A DNA stretch of 64,000 nt from an uncultured Roseivirga sp. (lineage in GTDB: Bacteria; Bacteroidota; Bacteroidia; Cytophagales; Cyclobacteriaceae). A model generated the notes under the pieces. It did not search any database and had not been told where the DNA came from. It saw only the letters and a list, made by a program, of their open reading frames with translations. Below are positions 9,117 through 19,551 of this stretch, one piece after another (position 1 is the stretch's first letter; every line of letters starts with the position of its first letter). The DNA is taken from the NCBI GenBank assembly GCA_947493005.1, contig CANLOY010000007.1, positions 158,137 through 222,136 of the forward strand, read 5' to 3'. A program made the position numbers and the translations under genes.

Positions 9117-10106
9117 ATGTCAATACTAGCATTTCAAATCCCGGAGAAGGTGGTGATGGAGAAGGCAGACGATTTTCACGGTCTGTTCACATTTAAACCA
9201 TTGGAAAAAGGTTACGGGGTAACTATTGGTAATGCACTTAGAAGGATATTGCTTTCTTCTTTGGAAGGTTACGCGATCACGGGAATTAAAATTCCTAGTG
9301 TTCTGCATGAGTTCTCAACTATTGAGGGCGTTGTAGAAGACGTATCTGAAATCATCTTGAACCTTAAAAAAGTAAGATTCAAAAAGATTTCTGACACTGT
9401 TGACAACAAAATAAATGTGACAATCGAAGGACAGGATAAGTTCACTGCGGGTGATATTGGAAAATTCACTAGTGCATTTGAAATCCTTAACCCTGAAGAC
9501 GTTGTTTGTCATTTAGATAATGGCATCAAGTTCGAAATTGAGCTAACCATAGAAAAAGGAAGAGGATATCTTCCTGCTGAAGAAAACAAGCCTTCAGAGC
9601 AAGTGTTTGGTTTTATTCCGATTGATGCAATCTTCACTCCAATCAAAAATGTGAAGTACAGTGTGGAGAATACAAGGGTAGAGCAGAAAACTGACTACGA
9701 AATGCTTGTGTTGGATATTAAAACCGATGGTTCTATCCACCCTGAAAATGCATTAAAAGGTGCAGCGCATATTTTGATTCAACACTTCATGTTGTTCTCT
9801 GATCAAAACATGATTCTGGAAACAGGAGCATTAGATGAGCCAGAGCAGGTAGATGAAGAAATGCTTCACATGCGTAAGTTATTGAAAACTAACCTTAATG
9901 ACCTTGACCTTTCAGTAAGAGCATACAACTGTCTTAAAGCAGCTGATGTGCGCTCTCTAGGTGATTTAGTGAGGTTGGAGATTTCTGACATGATGAAATT
10001 TAGAAACTTTGGTAAGAAATCTTTGGCAGAGCTAGAGCAGCTTGTGGCAGAGAAGAATCTTACTTTTGGTATGGACTTGTCCAAATATAAACTCGAGGAA
10101 GATTAA
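9117..10106 (+). CDS. rpoA: RNA polymerase alpha subunit
   Basis: Protein of 329 residues. The N-terminal assembly domain (about 1-230) carries [28 protein letters not shown]. The C-terminal domain (about 255-315) carries [23 protein letters not shown] and the helix-hairpin-helix with [14 protein letters not shown] that binds UP-element DNA and regulators. Located between rpsD and rplQ, as usual. Confidence 0.97.
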   Translation: MSILAFQIPEKVVMEKADDFHGLFTFKPLEKGYGVTIGNALRRILLSSLEGYAITGIKIPSVLHEFSTIEGVVEDVSEIILNLKKVRFKKISDTVDNKINVTIEGQDKFTAGDIGKFTSAFEILNPEDVVCHLDNGIKFEIELTIEKGRGYLPAEENKPSEQVFGFIPIDAIFTPIKNVKYSVENTRVEQKTDYEMLVLDIKTDGSIHPENALKGAAHILIQHFMLFSDQNMILETGALDEPEQVDEEMLHMRKLLKTNLNDLDLSVRAYNCLKAADVRSLGDLVRLEISDMMKFRNFGKKSLAELEQLVAEKNLTFGMDLSKYKLEED

Positions 10107-10111
10107 GAGAA

Positions 10112-10732
10112 ATGAGACACGGGAAGAAATTTAATCACTTAAGTAGAACAGCTCCGCATAGAAAAGCGATGCTGTCTAATATGGCTTCTTCTTTGATTCA
10201 GCATAAGCGAATCACAACTACTGTAGCAAAGGCGAAAGCCTTGAGAAAGTACGTTGAGCCGTTGATTACAAAGGCGAAAGACGATACTACTCATTCTAGA
10301 AGAGTTGTTTTCTCTTATTTGCAAGACAAGGAAACAGTTACTACGCTTTTCAATGAAGTAGCTGAAAAAGTAGCAACTCGTCCAGGTGGGTACACCAGAA
10401 TTATCAAAACCAATAACAGGTTAGGTGATAATGCTGACATGTGTATCATTGAACTTGTTGATTACAATGAGTTACTATTGGCTGAAGCCGCTCCGGCTCC
10501 TAAAGCTAAGAGAAGTAGAAGAGGTGGTAAGAAGAAAGACGCTGCTGTCGAGGCTCCTGTAGCTGAAGTAGTGGAAGAAGCACCAGTAGAAGAGGTGGAA
10601 GCAGTTGAGGCGGAAGTGGAAGAAACTACTGAGGTTGCAACTGAAGAAGCACCTGCTGCTGAAGCTGAAGAAGCACCAGAGGCACCTGCCGATGATGCAG
10701 AAGAAGAAGAAGAAAAGAAAGACGGAGAATAA
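10112..10732 (+). CDS. rplQ: 50S ribosomal protein L17 with long acidic tail
   Basis: Protein of 206 residues. Residues 1 to about 117 are a complete L17 ([60 protein letters not shown]). The remaining ~90 residues are a short basic patch ([12 protein letters not shown]) and then an Ala/Glu/Val-rich low-complexity acidic tail. The tail is not part of the ribosomal fold. The gene ends the ribosomal cluster, followed by a strong terminator. Confidence 0.96.
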   Translation: MRHGKKFNHLSRTAPHRKAMLSNMASSLIQHKRITTTVAKAKALRKYVEPLITKAKDDTTHSRRVVFSYLQDKETVTTLFNEVAEKVATRPGGYTRIIKTNNRLGDNADMCIIELVDYNELLLAEAAPAPKAKRSRRGGKKKDAAVEAPVAEVVEEAPVEEVEAVEAEVEETTEVATEEAPAAEAEEAPEAPADDAEEEEEKKDGE

Positions 10733-10753
10733 CTCCTGATTTTGATAAACTTT

Positions 10754-10785
10754 AAAGGGATTGAGCGATAGCTCAATCCCTTTTT
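10754..10785 (+). terminator. Rho-independent terminator after rplQ
   Basis: A perfect 13-bp stem (AAAGGGATTGAGC / GCTCAATCCCTTT) with a GATA loop runs into a T tract. It closes the ribosomal protein cluster. Confidence 0.9.
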
Positions 10786-10896
10786 TGTTGCTTTACTTTG
10801 TGCTCATTGTTTGTATACTTCTTAACTAAACAGCATGAAGAATCACTAGGTAACTCTTCAAACTTTTCACTTCCAACTCCCTTCTTTGTAAATCAT

Positions 10897-10927
10897 TTTG
10901 GCGACTAAATATTTGAGCTTATTTTTG
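10897..10927 (+). promoter_or_regulatory. Promoter of carA
   Basis: TTTG at 10897-10900 and TATTTTTG at 10920-10927, 19 bases apart, match the Bacteroidota -33/-7 consensus exactly. Predicted transcription starts near 10933, about 27 bases before the carA ATG. Confidence 0.75.
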
Positions 10928-10959
10928 CACGATGCGAAAAGTCGCACGCCAATCAAAAT

Positions 10960-12069
10960 ATGTCTCAGAATACATTGAATCTATCTCGGAAAAAAGCAGT
11001 CCTCTTACTAGAAGATGGCTCTCGCTTTGAAGGAATTGCAATCGGAAAAATTGGAACTGTAGGAGCTGAAATTTGCTTCAATACAGGAATGACAGGGTAT
11101 CAGGAAATATATACTGATCCTTCTTATTATGGCCAAATTGTGGTGAACACCACATCGCATATCGGAAACTATGGTGTTGAGGATTCTGAACAAGAATCGG
11201 CCACTCCAAAGATTGCCGGTTTGGTAGTAAACACTTTCTCTGAAGATTTTAGCAGAAATACTGCGGATGGCTCCTTGCAGGATTACCTCGAGGAAAACAA
11301 TATTGTTGGTGTTTCTGAATTGGATACTCGTCTTCTTGTGCGCCATATTAGAGATAAAGGGGCAATGAATGCCATTATCTCTTCAGAGGACTTTTCAGAC
11401 GAAGAGCTTCAGTTAAAACTTGCCGAAGTACCTTCAATGGACGGGCTTGAACTTTCTTCGTTCGTCAGTACTAAAGAATCTTACTTTGTTGGAGATGAAA
11501 ATGCCTCACATAAGGTAGCTGTATTAGACCTGGGAGTGAAAACAAGCATACTTAAACACTTAGCTAGCAGAGGCGCATACTTGAAAGTTTTCAACGCTAA
11601 AACTACTTTCGAAGAAATGGCTGAGTGGAACCCTGACGGGTATTTTCTTTCAAATGGACCTGGTGATCCTTCATCGATGGACTATGCGATAGAAACAGCT
11701 AAAAAAATTATGGCATCAGATAAACCATTGTTTGGCATTTGCCTGGGCCATCAAATTATTTCACTTGCCTGTGGGATATCTACTTTTAAAATGCATAATG
11801 GCCACAGAGGTTTAAATCACCCGGTAAAGAACCTTGTTTCCGGGAAAAGTGAAGTTACCTCTCAAAATCATGGATTTGCAGTAAGCCGAGAAGATGTTGA
11901 GAACTCAGAAGTGGTTGAATTAACCCATGTGAACCTGAATGATGATACCTGTGCAGGTATTCAAGTGAAAGGTAAGAAAACGTTTTCCGTACAATATCAC
12001 CCTGAGTCTTCTCCGGGCCCTCACGATTCACGTTATTTGTTCGATCAATTTATCAACCTTTTCAAATAG
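10960..12069 (+). CDS. carA: Carbamoyl-phosphate synthase small (glutaminase) subunit
   Basis: Hydrolyses glutamine and passes ammonia to CarB for carbamoyl phosphate, the precursor of pyrimidines and arginine. The 369 residues comprise the CarA N-terminal domain (about 12-170) and a class I glutamine amidotransferase domain. FGICLGHQ holds the nucleophile Cys261, and QYHPESSPGP near residue 347 supplies the catalytic His and Glu. It has its own promoter. carB is not in the window; eno follows 14 bases downstream. Confidence 0.96.
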   Translation: MSQNTLNLSRKKAVLLLEDGSRFEGIAIGKIGTVGAEICFNTGMTGYQEIYTDPSYYGQIVVNTTSHIGNYGVEDSEQESATPKIAGLVVNTFSEDFSRNTADGSLQDYLEENNIVGVSELDTRLLVRHIRDKGAMNAIISSEDFSDEELQLKLAEVPSMDGLELSSFVSTKESYFVGDENASHKVAVLDLGVKTSILKHLASRGAYLKVFNAKTTFEEMAEWNPDGYFLSNGPGDPSSMDYAIETAKKIMASDKPLFGICLGHQIISLACGISTFKMHNGHRGLNHPVKNLVSGKSEVTSQNHGFAVSREDVENSEVVELTHVNLNDDTCAGIQVKGKKTFSVQYHPESSPGPHDSRYLFDQFINLFK

Positions 12070-12080
12070 AACGAAAATAG

Positions 12081-13370
<1,290 letters not shown>

Positions 13371-13376
13371 ATAATC

Positions 13377-13414
13377 GTGATCGGAAGGCGAAGGCATTTT
13401 TGCCTTTCGATCAC
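13377..13414. terminator. Inverted repeat after eno
   Basis: GTGATCGGAAGGC pairs with GCCTTTCGATCAC (13 bp with one G-U) around a 12-base loop that contains a T run. There is no T tract after the stem, so it may act as a terminator or as a 3' stabiliser. Confidence 0.5.
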
Positions 13415-13496
13415 CTAAATGTTTCTGGTTTGGTAAACGCTGTTTGTGTACATGTTACAATTGTGATATATTGACAATAAATTAAATATATGATTT

Positions 13497-14057
13497 ATGA
13501 ATAGATTTTTACTGTTTGTTGTAATGAGTGTTTGTTTTTATACTGTAAGTGCACAGGAATTAACGCTTAGAAAACCAAGCCCTGGAAAGGCTATGGTATA
13601 TATAATGAGAACTTCTACTGCTGCCCCAATCGTGAAGTTCAGTTTCTTTCATGGAGAAAAATATCTAGGGAAGTTTAACGGTGGAAAATATATGGTTTAT
13701 GAAGTTGACCCCGGAGAGCACTTGTTTTGGGTTAAATCTGAAAATACTGATTTCATAGAAGCTGATATGACTGAAGGCAAAGTTTATATTTTAGATACCA
13801 GTGTTAAGCTTGGAGCTTTAAAGGCAGCTGCATCCTTTAAACCATTAGATAAGAATGATAAAAAATATTCAAAACACCTTAAAAGAGTTTTGAAACTGCT
13901 GGCTAAGAATAAAGAGAGGAGTTTTACTGAGGATGAATTGTCAAAGGAGCAAAAGAAGTTGGAAAGTATGATTAAGCGAATTCAGGAGAAGTATGCAAAA
14001 CTAAAAGAGACTGGAAAAACCATCAAGAAGTTGACCTCAGATATGTACCATAATTAA
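13497..14057 (+). CDS. Secreted protein with DUF2846-like domain and C-terminal helix
   Basis: Protein of 186 residues. Residues 1-19 form a signal peptide (cleavage after VSA). About 25-115 resemble the DUF2846 type of small beta domain: a KAMVYIMR strand, GEKYLGKFNGGKYMVYEVDPGEHLFWV, then YILD. The last ~60 residues are Lys/Glu-rich and predicted coiled coil. The function is unknown. It lies downstream of eno with the next secreted protein 25 bases on, so the two may be co-transcribed. Confidence 0.75.
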   Translation: MNRFLLFVVMSVCFYTVSAQELTLRKPSPGKAMVYIMRTSTAAPIVKFSFFHGEKYLGKFNGGKYMVYEVDPGEHLFWVKSENTDFIEADMTEGKVYILDTSVKLGALKAAASFKPLDKNDKKYSKHLKRVLKLLAKNKERSFTEDELSKEQKKLESMIKRIQEKYAKLKETGKTIKKLTSDMYHN

Positions 14058-14082
14058 GAGTCAGGAATTTAAAAATCAAAAT

Positions 14083-14745
14083 ATGAATAGATTAAATTTG
14101 AAGCCCCTTTTCTGTTTAAGCATATTGCTTTCAATTTTGTCTCAAAGTTACGCTCAAGTCAACTCTGATTCTAACCTTGAAGTTGACATCGATAAGTTCA
14201 TTTTTAGCGTGAGTGTAAATAGCTCGTGGAGAACGGCAAAATTTGAATCAAGCAATGCGGCTGAAGAAGCTTATGGTAAGGATTTGAAGAAGGGAGGTAC
14301 TATGAAATTCAAAGCATTGATTCCATTTGATGATCAAAGCTCTGCTTTAGGGCTTCTTTTTACCTCTTTCAAAAGTAGAGAAGCAAGGTTGTTAGGTAAT
14401 ACAGAAAGACATAGTGTATCATATATTGGAGCTGTTTATCAACAATATGGAAGCTTTGGAGCTAAGGATAATAACTTGTACTTCATTGATTACTCCTTAG
14501 GGTATATGTCATATAAATCAGAAGTGAATCGCTTTGATGCCTTTAAAGGAGGGAATTTAGGGCTTTCTACGAGTATAGGGTATAGGTTGATGGTCTCACC
14601 TAATTTTGGAATTGGTTTTGACTTTGGGGTTGAAGGAACAACAGTGGGTAAGTGGAAGGCTCCTAATGGTCAAGTTTTAGAACTTGAGGAAAGAGATAAT
14701 TTATTTAGAATTGATTTTGGTATAGCAGTGGATATACGTTTATAG
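14083..14745 (+). CDS. Putative outer membrane beta-barrel protein
   Basis: Protein of 220 residues with a signal peptide ending SQSYAQ. The rest alternates polar and hydrophobic residues in strands rich in Gly/Tyr/Phe (ALGLLFTSF, GNLGLSTSIGYRLM, FGIGFDFGVEGTT) and closes with a short strand ending in FGIAVDIRL, typical of small outer membrane barrels. No specific family is recognised and the role is unknown. Confidence 0.65.
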   Translation: MNRLNLKPLFCLSILLSILSQSYAQVNSDSNLEVDIDKFIFSVSVNSSWRTAKFESSNAAEEAYGKDLKKGGTMKFKALIPFDDQSSALGLLFTSFKSREARLLGNTERHSVSYIGAVYQQYGSFGAKDNNLYFIDYSLGYMSYKSEVNRFDAFKGGNLGLSTSIGYRLMVSPNFGIGFDFGVEGTTVGKWKAPNGQVLELEERDNLFRIDFGIAVDIRL

Positions 14746-14858
14746 TACTCCATATTGTTTTTATGTTTATGAGAAATTATGGCTTAATTGGATGTCGATT
14801 CTTCGATGCCCTTTTTCGTTTTTTGACATTGATATAAAATGTTCTGTATATTTACTAT

Positions 14859-15158
14859 ATGAATCCTTTCGCCAAGATTCCCAAAATCTTTAAAAACTTC
14901 TACTTCCTATTGGGTACATTCTTTCTTGTATGGATGTTTTTGGTCGACTCAAATGATATTGTTTCGCAAATCAAAATGACCAAGAAGCTGAATGCTTTAA
15001 AAGCTCAGAAGGAATATTATAAGGATAAGAAAATACAGGTGCTAAAGGATAAAGAAGAACTAAGTACCAATAAGGCCTTATTGGAAAAGTTTGCAAGAGA
15101 AAAGTACCTGATGAAAAAACCTTCCGAAGACCTCTACGTTGTGGTCTCTGAAGACTAG
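14859..15158 (+). CDS. DivIC/FtsB-like septum formation initiator
   Basis: Protein of 99 residues with one N-terminal membrane segment (about 14-30: FYFLLGTFFLVWMFLVD), a coiled coil (about 35-75) and the end motif LEKFAREKYLMKKPSEDLYVV, the family signature. FtsB/DivIC proteins act in the divisome with FtsL and FtsQ. Enolase and FtsB/DivIC genes are neighbours in many bacteria, and here only two small genes separate them. Confidence 0.85.
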   Translation: MNPFAKIPKIFKNFYFLLGTFFLVWMFLVDSNDIVSQIKMTKKLNALKAQKEYYKDKKIQVLKDKEELSTNKALLEKFAREKYLMKKPSEDLYVVVSED

Positions 15159-15175
15159 AAAAAAATATCATGTTT

Positions 15176-15199
15176 AAAGTCCTCTTTCGAGGACTTTTT
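15176..15199 (+). terminator. Rho-independent terminator after the DivIC-like gene
   Basis: AAAGTCCTC and GAGGACTTT form a perfect 9-bp stem around a TTTC loop, followed by TT. It lies 17 bases after the stop codon. Confidence 0.75.
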
Positions 15200-15213
15200 C
15201 GTTTACCAAGTGT

Positions 15214-15777
15214 ATGAAAAAGTTATTGTTTACAGCATTGTTTATTATTGGTGCGGCTTCTGCTAGCCAGGCACAGATATATTTCGAAGAAGAACAAGAC
15301 TCTTTAAGCTTTAAGGATAGAGTGTATTTTGGTGGAAATTTCTCCTTTAACCTTGGTACAAGATTTACCTATATTGATGTATCCCCATTAGCTGGGTACA
15401 TGGTCAATGAAGACTTTTCTGTTGGAATGGGGCTAACTTATTTGTATTTGTCCAGAGAGTTTCAAGTTTTTGGAGGTGGAGATTTTAAAGTGCAAAGTAG
15501 TGTGTATGGTGGACGAGCATTTTTAAGACACACAGTTATAGATAACTACTTTGTTCATGGAGAGTTCGAAACTTTGAATACACAATTTCCAGCTTTAGAT
15601 GGCTCTCAAGGAACCACTCGTGAATGGGTACCAGGACTTTTTATAGGAGGTGGAACCTTTCAACCGGTATTTGGTCGAGGAGGAATCAACATCACAGTGT
15701 TATATAACTTATTGCACGATGATTTTAAATCACCCTACAATAGTGCTTTGGTAATTAGGGGAGGGGTTACTTTTTAA
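15214..15777 (+). CDS. Putative outer membrane beta-barrel protein
   Basis: Protein of 187 residues with a signal peptide (MKKLLFTALFIIGAASASQAQ). It consists of amphipathic strands such as RVYFGGNFSFNLG, FSVGMGLTYLYL, YGGRAFLRH and GLFIGGGTFQPVFG, ending SALVIRGGVTF with the C-terminal Phe common in outer membrane barrels. Its final 11 bases overlap the 3' end of the convergent dehydrogenase gene. Confidence 0.7.
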   Translation: MKKLLFTALFIIGAASASQAQIYFEEEQDSLSFKDRVYFGGNFSFNLGTRFTYIDVSPLAGYMVNEDFSVGMGLTYLYLSREFQVFGGGDFKVQSSVYGGRAFLRHTVIDNYFVHGEFETLNTQFPALDGSQGTTREWVPGLFIGGGTFQPVFGRGGINITVLYNLLHDDFKSPYNSALVIRGGVTF

Positions 15778-16846
15778 GCTGTACTCCAAAACGCTCTGAT
15801 AGAGATTCCAGGTCTTTTTCAACAGCCGATAATATTGGAATTCCATTTTCGGTACGCTCTTTTTCCATTAAGCGCTCAGGGTCTCCCGGTATAAGTACTG
15901 GTTCATTTGAGTCAACAGGTTCAGAATTTCTAAACCTTCGAATCCAATTGTCCATGTGATTCTTGAAGTCCTTGGCAGGTCTGAAGGCGTCTACTCTCAT
16001 GGCACCGAGAAAATGACCTAGACCTTCACCAACAGGGTCACTTACAGGTTCCATAAAGCTAACAAACGGAGGTGCCCATGGGCCGTAGTTTGCTCCTGAC
16101 AGTACTGCAGAGAAGATGTCTACCATTGAGCCAAGGATATATCCTTTATGACTTCCATTGGATCTGTCACCACCCAGAGGACGCAATGCCCCGCCTTCTT
16201 TTACACCAAAGGCATTTGTGGTTACATTTCCTTCTTTGTCCTGAATCCACCCCTCTGGCGCACTTTCTCCTTTTCTTTGAAGGATTTCCAACTTGCCATT
16301 AGCTGCTGTTGTGGTAGCAAAATCTCCAACATAAGGAGGTTCTTCATTGGCTGGAATAGCCACTGCTATAGGGTTGGTTCCTAAAAGTCTCTCTTTCGAA
16401 AATGTGGGGGCAACCAAAGGGCTTGCATTGGTCATTGACATACCAATCATATCATGACTTAGAGCCTGCATGGCATGATAGCCAGCAATACCATAGTGAT
16501 TAGAGTTTTTTACAGCTACCCAACCCGTTCCGGCAATTTTAGCTTTTTCGATAGCTACCTGCATTGCATAGGGTGCTACTACTAAGCCAAGGCCAGCATC
16601 GCCATCAACTACAGCCGTACTTGGCGTTTCATGAACAATTTTGATGTCTGGAGTAGCATTGATCCTTCCTTTTTCCCAAAGTCTTACATATCCACTGAGT
16701 CTGGCAACCCCATGGGAGTCAACCCCTCTTAAATCTGCCGACAATAAAGTATCAGCTGCTGTCAAGGCATCTTTGTCGGAACAGCCTATTTCCTTAAAAA
16801 CACTTAGTGAGAATTGATGCAATGCTTGGTAAGAGTATAATGCCAT
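15767..16846 (-). CDS. Ldh-family NAD(P)-dependent malate/L-lactate/sulfolactate-type dehydrogenase
   Basis: Protein of 359 residues of the Ldh2/MDH2 family, unrelated to classical LDH. Visible blocks are DLRGVDSHGVARL (with the catalytic-region His), SNHYGIAGYHA, GMSMTNASPLV and NPIAVAIPANEEPP. The family includes ureidoglycolate, malate, delta1-piperidine-2-carboxylate and sulfolactate (ComC) dehydrogenases; the sequence alone does not settle the substrate. The Ppx/GppA gene lies 18 bases upstream on the same strand. Confidence 0.85.
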   Translation of the reverse strand: MALYSYQALHQFSLSVFKEIGCSDKDALTAADTLLSADLRGVDSHGVARLSGYVRLWEKGRINATPDIKIVHETPSTAVVDGDAGLGLVVAPYAMQVAIEKAKIAGTGWVAVKNSNHYGIAGYHAMQALSHDMIGMSMTNASPLVAPTFSKERLLGTNPIAVAIPANEEPPYVGDFATTTAANGKLEILQRKGESAPEGWIQDKEGNVTTNAFGVKEGGALRPLGGDRSNGSHKGYILGSMVDIFSAVLSGANYGPWAPPFVSFMEPVSDPVGEGLGHFLGAMRVDAFRPAKDFKNHMDNWIRRFRNSEPVDSNEPVLIPGDPERLMEKERTENGIPILSAVEKDLESLSERFGVQLKK

Positions 16847-16864
16847 TATTTTATCGCTAGCTTG

Positions 16865-17788
16865 TTATTCAGGTATTATTGTTTCGGAGAAAAGTACTCC
16901 TTCCTTTAATGCGTAGGTACAAGCGGTCAGGTGATTTATTGGTAGATTCTCTAACACAAAAGAGATTAAACAGCTCGCTACCACAATCATATCAACCCGC
17001 ATAGAAACCATACCAGGAATGCTCAACCTTTCCTCTCTGTCTTTGATGAGAAGACTTCTATGAATGTCATGATAAGCCTTTATTGGAAGGTCAAAAGTTT
17101 TACTGTCAGCAGGACGCCTACCGGCAGTTCCGATAAGATATATCTCAGCCAGGGTATCAAAAGTTCCGGAGCAGCCAATCAAACCTGTTGGTTTATATAA
17201 GTCAATAGCGTCATTCAGTGCTTTGAGTTCTGTCGATAACCATTTAAACATTGACTCAATATCATTTGGAGGCATCGGGTCATGTTGGTGAAATTTATCT
17301 AAAAGCCTTTGTGCACCAATTTCGAAACTCCTTTTCCAGAGCACTTCTTTTTGATTTCCGATGATAAACTCCACACTTCCGCCACCAATGTCCATCACCA
17401 ATTGGTTACTGGTCAATGTCATGGCAGCTTTTACCCCTTCAAAGATTAACTGAGCTTCCTGGTCTCCAGAAATGATTTCAATTTCGATATCAGTTCGCTC
17501 TTTTACTTCTGCAAGCAAATCTTTTCCGTTGCTGGCATTTCGGATAGCACTGGTTGCAACTCCTTTTACATATTTAACCCCAAATTGATCAATTACTGTT
17601 TTGAAAATTTCAAGTGCGTGAAGGGCACGTTTCATAGCTTCTGGAGCTATTTTGCCTTTACTGATTCCGTTCTGACCAATTTTTACCGCTATTTTTTCTT
17701 TGTAAAGCGTATTGAGCTGATCCCCATCCTGTTCTACTATGAATAGGTGGAAGGTATTAGTTCCCAGATCAATAACTGCTTTTCGCAT
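16865..17788 (-). CDS. Ppx/GppA family phosphatase
   Basis: Protein of 307 residues in the actin-like ASKHA fold: DLGTNTFHLFIVE (phosphate-1), TSAIRNASNG, ISGDQEAQLIFEGV and MDIGGGSVEFIIG (phosphate-2). This is the short form without the C-terminal HD-like domain of E. coli Ppx. Members hydrolyse polyphosphate or pppGpp; which one applies here is unknown. Confidence 0.88.
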   Translation of the reverse strand: MRKAVIDLGTNTFHLFIVEQDGDQLNTLYKEKIAVKIGQNGISKGKIAPEAMKRALHALEIFKTVIDQFGVKYVKGVATSAIRNASNGKDLLAEVKERTDIEIEIISGDQEAQLIFEGVKAAMTLTSNQLVMDIGGGSVEFIIGNQKEVLWKRSFEIGAQRLLDKFHQHDPMPPNDIESMFKWLSTELKALNDAIDLYKPTGLIGCSGTFDTLAEIYLIGTAGRRPADSKTFDLPIKAYHDIHRSLLIKDREERLSIPGMVSMRVDMIVVASCLISFVLENLPINHLTACTYALKEGVLFSETIIPE

Positions 17789-17899
17789 ACTTAGATAGCT
17801 ACTTTAAAGGATGGCCGAAGATAAGAGATATTACCAAAAAATGAATCTTCCGTCAGTGGAATTAGCATACACTAAAATTCTTTTTTGATTCGATCTATA

Positions 17900-17907
17900 T
17901 ATCTTTG
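17900..17907 (+). promoter_or_regulatory. -7 element of the acyl-CoA carboxylase gene
   Basis: TATCTTTG is an exact TAnnTTTG match 19 bases before ATG 17927. The -33 region is T-rich without a clean TTTG. It places the RNA start near 17914, downstream of an alternative TTG codon at 17885, which argues against that start. Confidence 0.5.
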
Positions 17908-17926
17908 GCTTCATAATTATCTATCC

Positions 17927-19513
17927 ATGGAGGAACAGAAGAACGGTAAATCAGAAGTACATCTTTTAACAAAAGAGGAAAAGTATCAATTACTTGAATC
18001 TAAGAATCAGGAAGCACTATTAGGTGGTGGCGAAAGAAGAATAGAAGCACAACATAAACGAGGCAAACTAACTGCCAGAGAACGGATTATGTTGTTGATT
18101 GATGAAGGTACTTTTGAAGAGATCGGAAAGTTTGTTGAACACAGAGCCACTGACTTTGGCCTGGATAAAGAGATTTATTTGGGCGATGGTGTCGTGACTG
18201 GATATGGAACTGTGAATGGCCGTCTCGTTTATGTTTATTCTCAGGACTTTACTGTATTCGGTGGTTCACTTTCAGAAACACATGCTGAGAAAATTTGTAA
18301 GATCATGGATCTTGCATTGAAAAACGGAGCACCCCTTATTGGTCTTAATGATTCTGGTGGAGCTCGAATTCAAGAAGGGGTGGTTTCTCTTGGAGGGTAC
18401 GCAGATATTTTCTATCGAAATACTCGCGCATCTGGTGTAGTTCCTCAGATATCAGCTATCATGGGGCCGTGTGCTGGTGGTGCGGTATACTCGCCTGCTA
18501 TTACCGACTTTATCTTTATGGTAGAGAATACATCTTACATGTTTGTGACTGGACCTAATGTGGTGAAGACCGTAACGCAGGAAGAGGTGACTTCTGAGGA
18601 GCTAGGAGGAGCAAGCACACATAGTACTAAAAGTGGAGTAACACATTTTTCTTCTGCTAATGAAGTGAAGTGTCTGAATGATATTAAACGCTTATTGTCT
18701 TACATACCTCAGAATTGTGAAGAGGATGCTCCGGTTTATCACTATCACGAAGAGGATGAGTTAAGAACAAAGTTGAACGAAATTTTACCTGATAATCCGA
18801 ATCAACCTTACGATATGCATGAGGTAATTGAAAACCTTGTGGATGAGGATTCTTTCTTTGAAGTTCATAAAAACTATGCCGAGAACATTATTGTTGGATT
18901 CGCTAAGATTGGAGGTAGAAGCATTGGTATTGTAGGTAATCAACCAGCCTCACTTGCTGGAGTACTGGATATTGATGCCAGTGTTAAAGGAGCAAGATTC
19001 GTCAGGTTCTGCGATAGCTTTAATATTCCTTTGCTTGTATTAGAAGATGTACCAGGGTTTTTACCAGGGACTGATCAGGAGTGGAGAGGAATTATAACCA
19101 ATGGAGCTAAATTACTTTATGCATTTGCAGAGGCGACAGTACCAAGAATAACTGTGATTACCAGGAAAGCTTATGGTGGGGCCTATGATGTAATGAACTC
19201 TAAGCATATCGGTGCAGATATGAATTACGCCTGGCCAATGGCTGAAATTGCTGTAATGGGAGCTAAAGGTGCCGCTGAAATCATCTTTAAGAGAGAGATT
19301 GCCGCGGCTGAAGATCCTGAAGCTAAATTACAAGAGAAGGTAGATGAATACACTGCAAAGTTTGCCAACCCTTACAGAGCAGCAAGAAGAGGTTATGTAG
19401 ATGAAGTAATAACACCAGAAACAACCAGGTTGAAGCTTATAAGGGCATTCAAGATGCTGGAGAACAAAGTAGATACCTTACCTAAAAAGAAGCACGGAAA
19501 TATTCCACTTTAA
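17927..19513 (+). CDS. Acyl-CoA carboxylase carboxyltransferase (beta) subunit, propionyl-CoA type
   Basis: Transfers carboxyl from biotin to an acyl-CoA. The 528 residues comprise tandem crotonase-like halves. The first has [21 protein letters not shown] and [23 protein letters not shown] with [14 protein letters not shown]. The second has [34 protein letters not shown] and [16 protein letters not shown]. The sequence is closest in type to PccB/methylmalonyl-CoA decarboxylase alpha chain. The biotin carboxylase and carrier subunits are not adjacent. ATG 17927 is chosen because a -7 box lies between it and the upstream TTG. Confidence 0.9.
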   Translation: MEEQKNGKSEVHLLTKEEKYQLLESKNQEALLGGGERRIEAQHKRGKLTARERIMLLIDEGTFEEIGKFVEHRATDFGLDKEIYLGDGVVTGYGTVNGRLVYVYSQDFTVFGGSLSETHAEKICKIMDLALKNGAPLIGLNDSGGARIQEGVVSLGGYADIFYRNTRASGVVPQISAIMGPCAGGAVYSPAITDFIFMVENTSYMFVTGPNVVKTVTQEEVTSEELGGASTHSTKSGVTHFSSANEVKCLNDIKRLLSYIPQNCEEDAPVYHYHEEDELRTKLNEILPDNPNQPYDMHEVIENLVDEDSFFEVHKNYAENIIVGFAKIGGRSIGIVGNQPASLAGVLDIDASVKGARFVRFCDSFNIPLLVLEDVPGFLPGTDQEWRGIITNGAKLLYAFAEATVPRITVITRKAYGGAYDVMNSKHIGADMNYAWPMAEIAVMGAKGAAEIIFKREIAAAEDPEAKLQEKVDEYTAKFANPYRAARRGYVDEVITPETTRLKLIRAFKMLENKVDTLPKKKHGNIPL

Positions 19514-19551
19514 GCAGGTCATAACCATAATTACCTAATACGGGAAATCTT

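Noticed and set aside
10462..10776. Long Ser/Ala/Thr-rich open frame opposite the end of rplQ
   Set aside because: It is the antisense of the repetitive Glu/Ala codons of the L17 tail, and it crosses the terminator. Its composition is an artefact of GAA/GCT-rich codons.
17885..17926. N-terminal extension of the acyl-CoA carboxylase from a TTG
   Set aside because: The -7 element at 17900-17907 lies inside it, so the RNA would start too late to include the TTG.
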